From positions 1-17,987 of the forward strand of contig NTKF01000028.1 in the NCBI GenBank assembly GCA_002457295.1: a stretch of DNA of 17,987 nt, in the 5' to 3' direction. Source of the DNA: Flavobacteriales bacterium MED-G22 (lineage in GTDB: Bacteria; Bacteroidota; Bacteroidia; Flavobacteriales; Flavobacteriaceae). Positions 1 through 8,293 of the stretch are shown here, one piece after another (within the stretch, counting starts at the first letter, position 1; each line of letters begins with the position of its first letter). Made by a program: the position numbers and the translations under genes. A model generated the notes under the pieces. The model was not told where the DNA came from. It saw only the letters and a program-made list of their open reading frames with translations, and did no database searches.

Positions 1-1
1 G

Positions 2-1117
2 GATTTAGTTGAAGGAATTAGAGTGTATCCTACAAAAACCAAAGAACCGCTTCAATTGTACAGTCGTATATTCCCAAAAACAGGTATACCAAAAGGTGCT
101 GTACCCAGGCAAACTTTTTTTCAGAGACTAGCAGCATGGGTTCGGGGTAATTTTTTTATACCTGATGCACGAAAAGGATGGGTGCCATTTGCACTAACCC
201 AAGCCAAAGAATTGTTGACAACAGAAAATATTTCTCAATTAGTCACTACTGGCCCACCTCATTCAACCCATCTCATTGGGTTGTCTCTAAAGAAAGAGTT
301 TGATCTACATTGGATCGTAGATTTTCGTGATCCGTGGTCAGACTTGTTTTATAACAAAGAATTATATCGAAGTCGAAATGCACAACAAAAGGATAAGCAT
401 CTTGAGAGAATTGTTTTAGAAACCGCTGATACTATTCTAACTACTGTAGGGGGTGATTTTCACCAAAGCCTTCAAGAAAAAGTCACCAAAAAATTAACCC
501 TCCATGCCTTGCCCAATGGCTATGATGCTGAATTGATGGCACAATCAAAATCCAAAAAGCCTAAAAAGTTTCATTTCGTTTTCGCTGGTCTCTTAACGAA
601 GAACCAAGCTTATCGAGAAGTATTAAATGCGATACAAAACTTTGTTTTTAAAAACAAGGTGAAAAACATTAGATGGACCCTTGCGGGTTCAATCGACCAG
701 CATATTCTTCACGAAATTCAGGAGGCTTTACCTGAAGTGGAGATCGTTTATTTGGGTTATGTGAGCCATGAAAAAGTAGTTGAGGTAATGAAAAGTGCTC
801 ATCTACTCCTTAATTTTATTTTTGAAGGAGCTCATAAAAATATGCTATCCGGCAAATTAATAGAATATCTTGCCACACAAAATCCAGTATTATCGATTGG
901 GGAACCGCACTCTCCAGCTGGAAAATTTTTAGCACAAGGGAGCAATTCAAAAATGATTAGGCCCAATGATAGTAAAGAAATAGTGGCATTTATTGAAAAA
1001 ATATTTAATGAAAAAGAGGAGGCAACTAATTATTTTCCTGAATTGATAAAATGGAGTCGTGAAGCCTTGACTAAAAGGCTAAGTGAGGAAATTTTACTAA
1101 ATCCAAAAACCAATTAG
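2..1117 (+). CDS. Glycosyltransferase, GT4-like (5' end outside window)
   Basis: The reading frame is open from base 2, so the gene starts upstream of the window; the GTG at 23 is an internal codon. About 371 residues are visible. The sequence resembles group 1 (GT-B fold) glycosyltransferases of Bacteroidota: a conserved VTTGPPHSTHLIG segment and WIVDFRDPW in the N-terminal half, then a C-terminal Rossmann half with LTKNQAYREVL, WTLAGSID, a VEIVYLGYVSHEKVVEVM stretch, and GKLIEYLATQNPVL, where the nucleotide-sugar phosphate is expected to bind. Family knowledge suggests sugar transfer to a surface polysaccharide or lipid-linked acceptor in the cytoplasm; the donor and acceptor cannot be read. 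It is convergent with nadD across 59 bp. Confident as a glycosyltransferase, not on specificity. Confidence 0.85.
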   Translation, partial: DLVEGIRVYPTKTKEPLQLYSRIFPKTGIPKGAVPRQTFFQRLAAWVRGNFFIPDARKGWVPFALTQAKELLTTENISQLVTTGPPHSTHLIGLSLKKEFDLHWIVDFRDPWSDLFYNKELYRSRNAQQKDKHLERIVLETADTILTTVGGDFHQSLQEKVTKKLTLHALPNGYDAELMAQSKSKKPKKFHFVFAGLLTKNQAYREVLNAIQNFVFKNKVKNIRWTLAGSIDQHILHEIQEALPEVEIVYLGYVSHEKVVEVMKSAHLLLNFIFEGAHKNMLSGKLIEYLATQNPVLSIGEPHSPAGKFLAQGSNSKMIRPNDSKEIVAFIEKIFNEKEEATNYFPELIKWSREALTKRLSEEILLNPKTN

Positions 1118-1176
1118 ATAGTCCTTGGAATTTAAATTAATCGATGGGCTTTTATGATAAGAAAATAGCCACAGTC

Positions 1177-1761
1177 TTAATGCTTAATAAACCAATTATT
1201 TGCTTGAATGAGTTCCCAACATTTTTTGGGCATAAGATGAGAAGCATTTTTTCCAGAATCTAAAAGCTCTCTAATGGCAGTGGCAGAATAAGAAACTAGT
1301 GGAGCCTCTAAATGGATAATATTTTTATGACTATAATAGGGTTCTTTGAGCGAATAATTTTTCCGAGGATAGACATAAATGGGATAGGTATCCATTAATT
1401 TTTGATGGTCTTTCCATCGATCAAATTGTGCAACATTATCTGCGCCCAATAAAAGTGAGAAAGAAAAATTTGGATACTTTTCTTCTAAGGTTTCAAGTGT
1501 TTCGTTAGTATAGTGAGGGGCAGCTCGTTCAAACTCAATCTGGCAAACGGAATAGAATTTACTTTCGCTAAGCGCTTGTTTGAGTAACTCTAGGCGTATT
1601 TCATTGGGCAACAAATCGTCTTTTGCTTTTAATGGATTTTGTGGACTCAAAACAAACCAGACTACCTCTACTTGTGATTTCTCCAAAAAATAGTGAGCCA
1701 CTTCCAAATGTCCATTATGAACAGGGTTGAATGAACCAAAATATAAACCAACACGTTTCAT
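1177..1761 (-). CDS. nadD: Nicotinate-nucleotide adenylyltransferase
   Basis: This cytoplasmic enzyme transfers AMP from ATP to nicotinate mononucleotide, giving deamido-NAD in NAD synthesis. The 194-residue protein has the nucleotidyltransferase signature GSFNPVHNGH (residues 9-18, with the two catalytic histidines), LLGADN (104-109) and the C-terminal SYSATAIR (157-164), corresponding to the ISxTxxR motif that holds ATP phosphates. The length is normal for NadD. The start is the ATG at 1761, immediately before the conserved first beta strand. It is the last gene of the long minus-strand run, 21 bp after gmk; the yicC-gmk-nadD order is common in Flavobacteria. NadD is normally essential. Confidence 0.95.
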   Translation of the reverse strand: MKRVGLYFGSFNPVHNGHLEVAHYFLEKSQVEVVWFVLSPQNPLKAKDDLLPNEIRLELLKQALSESKFYSVCQIEFERAAPHYTNETLETLEEKYPNFSFSLLLGADNVAQFDRWKDHQKLMDTYPIYVYPRKNYSLKEPYYSHKNIIHLEAPLVSYSATAIRELLDSGKNASHLMPKKCWELIQANNWFIKH

Positions 1762-1782
1762 GAGATAAAAATAGCTAATCTC

Positions 1783-2352
1783 TTATAAATTTAAGAACTC
1801 TCTCACCAAACGAGAGGCTTCCTGTTTAGCCAAAGCTAAATTATCATTCAATAAAATCACATCAAAATCTTTGGCACGGGTCATTTCTTCGGTAGATTTT
1901 TCCATCCTTTGTGCTATTTTCTCTTCGGTCTCAGTACCCCTAGACCGCAACCTTTGTTCTAAAGCGATGAGTGACGGAGGACTCACAAAAAGAGCTAGTG
2001 TTTGATCTGGAAATTGCTGCTTAATATTGAGTCCACCTACAACATCAATATCAAATAAAACATGTTTGTTTTCTGACCAGAGACGCTCAATTTCAGATTG
2101 ATAAGTGCCATAATAGGTTCCTGCATAAACCTCCTCAAACTCTACAAATGCCTTTTCTTCAATTTTTTGCTGGAACTCTTGCTCTGTAATGAAATAATAA
2201 TCTTCACCATTTACCTCACCTTTTCTAGGCAGTCTTGATGTTGCTGAAATGGAAAAGCCTAAGGGTAAATTATCATTGAGTAAATGATGTACGAGCGTGG
2301 TTTTACCACTCCCAGAGGGTGCTGAAAAAACAATAAGCTTACCTACATCCAA
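1783..2352 (-). CDS. gmk: Guanylate kinase
   Basis: Phosphorylates GMP to GDP with ATP in the cytoplasm, and is normally essential. The 189 residues show the P-loop APSGSGKT (11-18), the GMP-binding segment SATSRLPRKGEVNGEDYYF (36-54), the FVEFEEVYAGTYYGT region (69-83), and the lid arginines in RLRSRGTETEEKIAQRM (134-150). The best start is the TTG at 2352: it places KLIVFSAPSGSGKTT at the usual distance from the N-terminus, and no ATG exists in this frame before the P-loop. The TTG follows the yicC stop TGA directly and in the same frame, so initiation must be coupled to, or independent of, yicC termination. nadD follows 21 bp later. Confidence 0.95.
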   Translation of the reverse strand: MDVGKLIVFSAPSGSGKTTLVHHLLNDNLPLGFSISATSRLPRKGEVNGEDYYFITEQEFQQKIEEKAFVEFEEVYAGTYYGTYQSEIERLWSENKHVLFDIDVVGGLNIKQQFPDQTLALFVSPPSLIALEQRLRSRGTETEEKIAQRMEKSTEEMTRAKDFDVILLNDNLALAKQEASRLVREFLNL

Positions 2353-3210
2353 TCACAAAACATTTAGTAATTGTTCTTTTATTTTTTCAAGTTCGTCTTT
2401 CATTTGCACTACCACCTTTTGGAGTGCAGCATGATTCGCTTTAGAACCAATAGTATTGATTTCTCGCCCCATTTCTTGAGAAATAAACCCCAGCTTTTTC
2501 CCATTTGGAAAATCATTTTGCAAGACCTCTTCAAAATAAGCCAAATGTTTTTTTAAACGCACTTTTTCTTCAGTGATATCGTACTTCTCAACATAGTATA
2601 TCAACTCTTGTTCTAAACGATTTTCATCTTTTTCAGAAGTCATTTCTGCCAAAGCCTTTTGCAATTTCTCTTTAATTAATATGGCTCTTTCAGGGTCTAA
2701 TCGTTTGACTTCAACTAAGAGCTTGGTGAGGTTACTTTGTCTGTGTTTTAAATCAACGGCAAGAGCTTTTCCTTCCTCTGCTCTAAAATCATTAACTTTT
2801 AGAAGCACTTCATCTAACAATTCAAAGAGTGCATTTTGGGTAGATTTTTCGAGGGTTTTATTTTCGTTTGAAAGAGTCTCTGGTAAGCGCATAGCAATAG
2901 GTAAAAGCTGCTCTACTGGAGTCTCACTAATGGTCTCCAATTGAGCTAGATAACTCTTAACTACTCCCTGATTTATTTTAGCAGGTGCTTGTTCCCCCTG
3001 AAAATCTAAATAGATTGAGACATCTATTTTACCTCTACTTAAACTGTTTGAAATTTTTTTCCGAAGCAAGGGTTCAATTTCACGAAGGCTGTTATGCGTT
3101 CTCAGATTGAGATCTAAACTTTTGCTATTTAGTGTCCTTATTTCAACATTGATTCCAAGAGTATCGCTCTGGGTTTCTCCTTTTCCAAAACCCGTCATGG
3201 AATAAATCAT
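2353..3210 (-). CDS. yicC: YicC/YloC family endoribonuclease
   Basis: A 285-residue protein of the YicC/YloC family. It begins MIYSMTGFGKGE, the characteristic N-terminus, and ends with the DUF1732-type region FISQEMGREINTIGSKANH (about 242-260) followed by a charged helix. Family members are stress-linked proteins, and some cleave RNA with the conserved C-terminal acidic residues; the exact RNA target here is unknown. The start is the ATG at 3210; the internal M5 is a weaker alternative because family members usually keep the MI-SMTGFG form. It lies 3 bp after the DUF1080 gene stop and ends at the TGA adjoining the gmk start, so it links the sugar genes to the gmk-nadD pair. Confidence 0.92.
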   Translation of the reverse strand: MIYSMTGFGKGETQSDTLGINVEIRTLNSKSLDLNLRTHNSLREIEPLLRKKISNSLSRGKIDVSIYLDFQGEQAPAKINQGVVKSYLAQLETISETPVEQLLPIAMRLPETLSNENKTLEKSTQNALFELLDEVLLKVNDFRAEEGKALAVDLKHRQSNLTKLLVEVKRLDPERAILIKEKLQKALAEMTSEKDENRLEQELIYYVEKYDITEEKVRLKKHLAYFEEVLQNDFPNGKKLGFISQEMGREINTIGSKANHAALQKVVVQMKDELEKIKEQLLNVL

Positions 3211-3213
3211 AAA

Positions 3214-3921
3214 CTAAAGTTCTTTAATTTTTATATTGCGATAAGCGACTCTGTCATCATGATCTTGCAGTCCAATTCTACCAGTGTGGAATTCTCCGAA
3301 GCCATTAAAGCTAGGCGATTTAAACTTTGAGTTTTCAATCAGGTCTTGCCATTCCTCACCATAAAGTGGAAATTCAACTATCCGTGAGCCATTCAAATCT
3401 ACGCTTCCTTTATTGTTTTTATAATCAATAGTAATTAGAAAATGATTCCATTCTCCTGCAGGTCGCGTCATATCAGCAATGGGTTGCACCATATCATAGA
3501 GGGAGCCTGCTTGGTGATAGTTCGGACGTACTTTTGCATCTGGGTGTCTCTTATTATCTATAACCTGAATCTCAGGTCCTGTATTGTAAGGCATGCCAAA
3601 TTCTGGTGCCTCATTTACGGCCCAAAAAACACCACTATTTCCTTTTCGCATGATGTTCCATTCAATCGATAATTGAAAATTGGTGAAGGTTTTATCGGTA
3701 ACAATGTTTTGATACGGATCTCCTTTTAGCTTTTTACTAGGGTCAAAAACTAATGCCCCGTCTTCAACAATCCATACGGGCTCTTTTTCAGAATTGTAGA
3801 GGTGCCAACCCTCTAAATCTTCACCATTGAAAAGTGAAACCCATTCATTTTGGTCAGTTTGTGCTTCGGCTACATACAGAAACATTAAATATAGTATCAG
3901 TAGAGGAGTTAAAAGCTTCAT
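3214..3921 (-). CDS. Secreted DUF1080 protein (3-keto-disaccharide hydrolase-like)
   Basis: A 235-residue exported protein of the DUF1080 family (concanavalin-like fold), whose characterised members act on 3-keto-glycosides. Residues 1-20 form a signal peptide (MKLLTPLLILYLMFLYVAEA, probable cleavage after AEA). The mature part has the family signatures LFNGEDLEGW (30-39), GNSGVFW (94-100), GPEIQVIDN (115-123), AGSLYD (138-143), AGEWN (155-159) and the C-terminal GRIGLQDHDDRVAYRNIKI (214-232). I chose the ATG at 3921; the TTG just before it (3924) is less likely. It starts 11 bp after the TIM-barrel gene. I infer periplasmic cleavage or processing of a keto-sugar made by the divergent GMC dehydrogenase. 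The cysteine of a lipobox is absent, so it is probably soluble. Confidence 0.9.
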   Translation of the reverse strand: MKLLTPLLILYLMFLYVAEAQTDQNEWVSLFNGEDLEGWHLYNSEKEPVWIVEDGALVFDPSKKLKGDPYQNIVTDKTFTNFQLSIEWNIMRKGNSGVFWAVNEAPEFGMPYNTGPEIQVIDNKRHPDAKVRPNYHQAGSLYDMVQPIADMTRPAGEWNHFLITIDYKNNKGSVDLNGSRIVEFPLYGEEWQDLIENSKFKSPSFNGFGEFHTGRIGLQDHDDRVAYRNIKIKEL

Positions 3922-3932
3922 CAAATAAAAAA

Positions 3933-4985
3933 TTAAAGGTTTAAAATATTTCTCAAATGTTGTTCGTCAATTTCGCCTCCAGCAAAATCATCGAAGGTTT
4001 TTTGAGTAGCCTCAATGATGTGGCTTTGGATGAAAGGTGCTCCCTCTCTAGCCCCTTGCTCTGGACTTTTAATACAGCATTCCCATTCCATCACAGCCCA
4101 AACATCGCAACCATATTCGGTGAGTTTCGTAAAAATGGTCTTAAAATCAATTTGACCATCTCCAGGGGAGCGATAACGCCCTGCGCGGTCGATCCAATCA
4201 CCATATCCGCCAAAAGCTCCTTTTTTCCCATTGGGCTTAAATTCAGAATCTTTGACGTGAAAAGATTTTATAAATTCATGATAATGATCAATGTACTCTA
4301 TATAGTCCAATTGTTGTAAAACAAAGTGGCTTGGATCGTAAAGTATATTGACGCGCTTGTGATTATTTGTCGCTTCTAAAAAGCGTTCAAAAGTGACTCC
4401 ATCATGAAGGTCTTCTCCAGGATGTATCTCGTAACAAGCATCCACTCCACATTCATCAAAAACGTCAAGAATGGGTAGCCAACGGTTGGCTAATTCTTTA
4501 AATCCTAGTTCAACCAATCCTGCTGGACGTTGAGGCCAAGGATGCCATGTGTGCCATAAAAGCGCTCCAGAGAAGGTAGCGTGGGTAGTCAGTCCCAAAT
4601 TTTGACTGGCACGTGCTGCTTTTTTCATCACGTCTATAGCCCACTCTGTGCGTGCCTTTGGATTATTTTTAACTTGATCAGGAGCAAAATTGTCAAACAT
4701 TAGATCGTAGGCAGGGTGCACCGCAACGAGCTGACCTTGCAAGTGTGTAGAAAGTTCTGTGATCTCAAGTCCATACGAATTTATTTTTCCTTTTAATTCG
4801 TCACAATAGGTTTTGCTTTCTGCGGCTTTGTCAAGATCGATTAAAAAGTTTTCCCAAGTGGGAATCTGAACACCCTTATAGCCTAAATCAGCTGCCCATT
4901 GGCACATACCGTCTAGCGAATTAAAAGGCGCTTTGTTATCTACAAATTGCGCTAAAAATATTCCCGGGCCTTTGATTGTTTTCAT
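3933..4985 (-). CDS. Cytosolic TIM-barrel sugar phosphate isomerase/epimerase family protein
   Basis: A 350-residue member of the xylose-isomerase-like TIM-barrel superfamily (AP endonuclease 2 fold). It has no signal peptide. Plausible metal ligands sit where the family has them: E187 and H189 in CYEIHPGED, D218 and H221 in LYDPSHF, H243 and D246 in FHVKDSEF, and E300/E302 in VMEWEC. The ATG at 4985 is preferred over the upstream ATG at 5006, because it makes a 4-bp ATGA overlap with the oxidoreductase gene and places GPGIFLAQF at the usual barrel start. With the adjacent Gfo/Idh/MocA gene it probably works on an imported keto-sugar or a derivative, as an isomerase, epimerase or dehydratase; the reaction cannot be fixed from sequence. 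Confidence 0.88.
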   Translation of the reverse strand: MKTIKGPGIFLAQFVDNKAPFNSLDGMCQWAADLGYKGVQIPTWENFLIDLDKAAESKTYCDELKGKINSYGLEITELSTHLQGQLVAVHPAYDLMFDNFAPDQVKNNPKARTEWAIDVMKKAARASQNLGLTTHATFSGALLWHTWHPWPQRPAGLVELGFKELANRWLPILDVFDECGVDACYEIHPGEDLHDGVTFERFLEATNNHKRVNILYDPSHFVLQQLDYIEYIDHYHEFIKSFHVKDSEFKPNGKKGAFGGYGDWIDRAGRYRSPGDGQIDFKTIFTKLTEYGCDVWAVMEWECCIKSPEQGAREGAPFIQSHIIEATQKTFDDFAGGEIDEQHLRNILNL

Positions 4986-6121
4986 TGATTGTCCAAGCTT
5001 TGCCATGTGTTTCCGTTTTTATGTGATGCTACTACAGATTCTATAAAATTCATTCCACGTGCGCCTTCATAGAGGGTAGGATATTCTCCATTGAAGGCCT
5101 TTTCTCCTCGAAGCGCTTTTGCTACTCCTCGATAGATGTTGCCCATGGCATCGAAAATACCTTCAGGATGACCAGCGGGGAGTTTGGTTCCGTCATTAGC
5201 AAAATCAGAAGCATAAGCGTTTCCGGGTTTTATTACACGACGTGGTTCATCGTCTTTAAGGTGATATAGATAGTTTGGGTTTTCTTGTTCCCATCTAAAT
5301 GCTCCTTTTCTTCCATAAATTGCTACGGTAAGACCATTTTCTTCACCAGTAGCAATTTGACTAGACCGTAATACACCTTTTACTGTATCAGAAAAGCGTA
5401 CTAGTATTGTGCCATCTATATCTAATGGATTGTCTTCATAAAGCATATTTAAGTCGGCTAAAATCTCTTTGACCTCCATTCCAGTTAAATACTCAACCAT
5501 ATGAAAGGCATGGGTTCCAATATCACCAACACAAGAGCTTATTCCAGCTACTTTGGGATCTAATCGCCAAACACTTTTACGTTTTTCTCTGTCGTGAATA
5601 ACAGGGTTGATCCACCCTTGGTAATATTGCAAATCTACCTTTTGAATTTCTCCCAACACACCATCAGCGATTAGTTGTTTCATATGGCGTACCATTGGAT
5701 AACCCGTATAGGTATAGGTAACTGCAAAGACTGCATTGTGTTTCTTTTGAAGGGCAGCCAATTCAAGGGCATCTTCATAAGAAGTTGTCAGTGGTTTTTC
5801 ACAAATAACATTAAATCCATTTTCTAAAAGTTTTTTAGCCATAGGATAGTGTAACACATTGGGAGTAAGCACTGAAACTACTTCTAAGCGTTCGTCTTCT
5901 GGCTTTTGGCTTTCTACGGCTATAAATTCATCAAAATCTTTATATACGCGGTCAGTATTGACCCCTATTTGCTTGGCAAAGGCAACGTTTTCTTCATAGT
6001 TAGGGTTAAAAACGCCAGCTACAATCTCATATCGATCATACATATGTGCGGCTACGCGGTGAAGCACTCCTATCAAAGAATCGCCACCCCCACCTAAAAT
6101 ACCATGTCTAATTTTATTCAT
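4982..6121 (-). CDS. Gfo/Idh/MocA family oxidoreductase
   Basis: A 379-residue NAD(P)-dependent sugar/cyclitol dehydrogenase-type protein without a signal peptide, so cytosolic. The Rossmann start is HGILGGGGDSLIG (6-18), an unusual glycine-rich form of GxGxxG. The family's catalytic lysine lies in CEKP (107-110), and the second active-site segment is GDIGTHAFH (199-207) with D200 and H204, giving the usual Lys-Asp-His set. The start is the ATG at 6121, which overlaps the stop of the MFS gene by 4 bp (ATGA); the downstream TIM-barrel gene repeats the same overlap. This indicates translational coupling of transporter, oxidoreductase and isomerase. Likely substrates are keto-sugars or inosose-like compounds; direction and cofactor are not visible. 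Confidence 0.92.
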   Translation of the reverse strand: MNKIRHGILGGGGDSLIGVLHRVAAHMYDRYEIVAGVFNPNYEENVAFAKQIGVNTDRVYKDFDEFIAVESQKPEDERLEVVSVLTPNVLHYPMAKKLLENGFNVICEKPLTTSYEDALELAALQKKHNAVFAVTYTYTGYPMVRHMKQLIADGVLGEIQKVDLQYYQGWINPVIHDREKRKSVWRLDPKVAGISSCVGDIGTHAFHMVEYLTGMEVKEILADLNMLYEDNPLDIDGTILVRFSDTVKGVLRSSQIATGEENGLTVAIYGRKGAFRWEQENPNYLYHLKDDEPRRVIKPGNAYASDFANDGTKLPAGHPEGIFDAMGNIYRGVAKALRGEKAFNGEYPTLYEGARGMNFIESVVASHKNGNTWQSLDNQ

Positions 6122-7329
6122 GTTGTTTTATTGTTTATTGGTTTGTTTCTAAAAGTAAATAAAAATAAGATTAAAAGTGTAAATGCAAAAATGGAAGGTT
6201 TGAGCCATATTTGTTCCCAATCATGACCAGTAGGAAGAATATAATGGTCAGTGAGAGCACCCGCTATTCTGAAGCCTATTAACATGCCTAAACCGTAAGT
6301 GGCAAGGGTAATAAGCCCTTGTGCAGCACTTCTGTATTTTTTTCCTGCTTTGGCATCTGTATAAATTTGTCCTGAAACAAAGAAAAAATCATAGCATATC
6401 CCATGGAGAACAATTCCTAAAAAAAGCATCCAACTGCTTGTTTCAATGTTGCCAAAGGCAAATAGCAGATAGCGAATTCCCCATCCAAGAAGCCCGATAA
6501 TTAAAGTGAGCTTAAAACCAAACCGCTTCAAAAAGAGAGGTAGAGCAAGTAAAAAAAGCAATTCTGAAAATTGCCCTAATGCCATTTTTGATGCTGCCGC
6601 TTCCATGCCCAACTCGTTTAAGAATTGATTAGCGTGTTGATAATAGAATGCTAATGGAATACAGACTAAGACAGAGGTGATAAAAAATAAAAGATAGGAT
6701 CGATCTTTCAATAGGGCTAATGATTCAAGTCCTAGGAGAGATTTAAGATTGATTTTTTCGTTTTTATCTTTATGAGGGGGGGTGTTTGGGAGAAAGAAAC
6801 TGTATAACCCTAAAAGAATGGAGGCCGCACCTGCCATAATAAAAGTGTTTTCAAGACTTAATGTTTTTTCCCAACCCAACTTGCCTATTGCAAGGCCCGC
6901 AGCGATCCACCCAAGTGTACCTAGAGTTCTGATAGCAGCAAATTCTTCAGAAGGATCTTTCATTTGCCTAAATGCTACTGCATTGACCAGCGCAAGCGTT
7001 GGCATGAATAAAATCATGTACGACAATACAAAGGGGTAGAATAACGAAAAAGAATTTTGATTGGCAGCTACAATAAGCAATACACCCCCTAAAAGATGCA
7101 ATACACCAAGCAATTTTTGAGCAGCAAAATAGCGATCTGCAATAAGTCCTATAATAAAAGGAGCAATTAGCGCTCCTATGGACTGGGTTTCGTAAGCTAG
7201 GGCTAAATCAATTCCACTAGCGCTAAAAGTTTGTGTTAGATAGGTTCCCATCGTAACATACCAGCCCCCCCAAATAAAAAACTCGAGGAACATCATTGTG
7301 GCTAGCTGGATTTTAACGCCTATTTTCAC
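6118..7329 (-). CDS. MFS transporter, NupG-like nucleoside:H+ symporter family
   Basis: A 403-residue integral membrane protein with about 12 predicted hydrophobic segments. The N-terminus MMFLEFFIWGGWYVTMGTYL (12-31) is the signature start of the nucleoside:proton symporter family (NupG/XapB relatives), which in Bacteroidota is often found with sugar-catabolism genes. The start is a GTG at 7329, one base after the stop of the upstream lipoprotein gene; the sequence just before it, GTCTGAG, gives little ribosome-binding signal. The 3' end overlaps the oxidoreductase start. I infer that it imports the product of periplasmic sugar oxidation or hydrolysis rather than a nucleoside, because no nucleoside enzyme is nearby. 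Family assignment is firm, substrate is not. Confidence 0.88.
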   Translation of the reverse strand: MKIGVKIQLATMMFLEFFIWGGWYVTMGTYLTQTFSASGIDLALAYETQSIGALIAPFIIGLIADRYFAAQKLLGVLHLLGGVLLIVAANQNSFSLFYPFVLSYMILFMPTLALVNAVAFRQMKDPSEEFAAIRTLGTLGWIAAGLAIGKLGWEKTLSLENTFIMAGAASILLGLYSFFLPNTPPHKDKNEKINLKSLLGLESLALLKDRSYLLFFITSVLVCIPLAFYYQHANQFLNELGMEAAASKMALGQFSELLFLLALPLFLKRFGFKLTLIIGLLGWGIRYLLFAFGNIETSSWMLFLGIVLHGICYDFFFVSGQIYTDAKAGKKYRSAAQGLITLATYGLGMLIGFRIAGALTDHYILPTGHDWEQIWLKPSIFAFTLLILFLFTFRNKPINNKTT

Positions 7330-7330
7330 C

Positions 7331-8293
7331 TCAGACTTGAGCTCCCACCTTTAAAAGAAGATCCCTTGTAGCCTTAATACCCTCCACTTCTGAAAGCTCA
7401 CTACCCTCATATTCTACTCCAATAAAACCAGAATAGCCTGAAGACTTCACAATTTTGAGCATTCGCATGTAGTCAGTGTTTTTTTCATTGCCTTCAGAAT
7501 CAAAATCGTGTGATTTAGCACTCACCCCAAAGGCCTTAGGCATCATTTCCGTTGTGCCTTTGTAACGATCGTACTCATTTAAACAAGCATCATTGGAATC
7601 TTTTTCGATACAAAAATTTCCAAAATCGGGAAGTGTACCACAATTTGACATGTCAGCCCCATTAATTGCTTCCATTAACAAATCGGCTTTTGAGGTCAAA
7701 TTTCCATGATTTTCTACAATAATATTGATGTTATAGGGCGCTGCAAAAGTGGCAAGCGCTTTTAAACTGGCAATACTGTTTTGTTTCCAAAGGTCAGGGT
7801 CCTCTTCACCATAAAGATTTAATCGAACAGAATGGCAATTCATAGCACTTGCTGCTTTGATCCATTTTTTGTGGTTTTCAATGGACTGAACTCTTTCTTT
7901 TTCGTTAGAAGAAGAAAGATCACCCTCATCATCTATCATGATGAGTAAATTTTCCATTCCGTGTTTTTGAGCTTCAAGATTTGATTTTGTTATGAATTCC
8001 TGCATCCCTTTTTCTATATTGTTGGGGTCAAAAAGATCAGCATAGAATCTGCTGACATATTCTAGGCCTTCAAATCCCCACCCTTTTGCTAATTTTGCAA
8101 ACTCGTAAGGATTTAGGCCGTCTTCCCTTATTGAGCGGTGGAGTGACCACTGTGCTAGGCTTAATTTAAAAAACATAGCTGGGGTTTCAGCCACCATTTT
8201 TTCAGTAGGTTTATTCTTACAAGAAATCATGCTTAAAGAAGAAACACCTACCCCTGCATAACAAAGTTGTTTTAAAAAAGTTTCTCTATTCAT
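7331..8293 (-). CDS. Exported TIM-barrel lipoprotein, sugar phosphate isomerase/epimerase family
   Basis: A 320-residue protein whose N-terminus resembles a degenerate Tat signal (NRETFLKQL, only one arginine) ending in a lipobox-like MISC, with C25 as the probable lipidated cysteine. The rest is a xylose-isomerase-like TIM barrel: FKLSLAQWSLHR (42-53), GFEGLEYVSRF (73-83), E194/H196 in IIVENHGN, D223 in LPDFGNF, H262 in AKSHDFD and E294 in IGVEYEG, all in positions where the family binds a divalent metal. It is the first gene of the minus-strand run, with the ATG at 8293 facing the GMC gene across 122 bp. Because it is exported, it probably acts on a non-phosphorylated keto-sugar in the periplasm. 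It is a distant second copy of the fold encoded at 3933-4985. Confidence 0.88.
   Translation of the reverse strand: MNRETFLKQLCYAGVGVSSLSMISCKNKPTEKMVAETPAMFFKLSLAQWSLHRSIREDGLNPYEFAKLAKGWGFEGLEYVSRFYADLFDPNNIEKGMQEFITKSNLEAQKHGMENLLIMIDDEGDLSSSNEKERVQSIENHKKWIKAASAMNCHSVRLNLYGEEDPDLWKQNSIASLKALATFAAPYNINIIVENHGNLTSKADLLMEAINGADMSNCGTLPDFGNFCIEKDSNDACLNEYDRYKGTTEMMPKAFGVSAKSHDFDSEGNEKNTDYMRMLKIVKSSGYSGFIGVEYEGSELSEVEGIKATRDLLLKVGAQV

Noticed and set aside
23..25. GTG as start codon of the first gene
   Set aside because: The frame is open upstream to base 2, and the encoded DLVEGIR residues run on smoothly, so the gene starts outside the window.
1146..1172. Hairpin GGCT...AGCC between the glycosyltransferase and nadD as a terminator
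   Set aside because: Only 4 clean base pairs with mismatches above, and no T-run on either strand.
2681..2944. 87-residue plus-strand frame within yicC
   Set aside because: Serine-rich shadow of a well-supported yicC gene.
3957..4319. 120-residue frame on the plus strand
   Set aside because: Lies wholly antisense to the TIM-barrel gene, low-complexity composition, no recognisable domain or start context.
4986..5006. ATG at 5006 as start of the TIM-barrel gene
   Set aside because: It would overlap the oxidoreductase by 25 bp; the ATG at 4985 gives the same ATGA coupling as the preceding junction and the expected barrel start.
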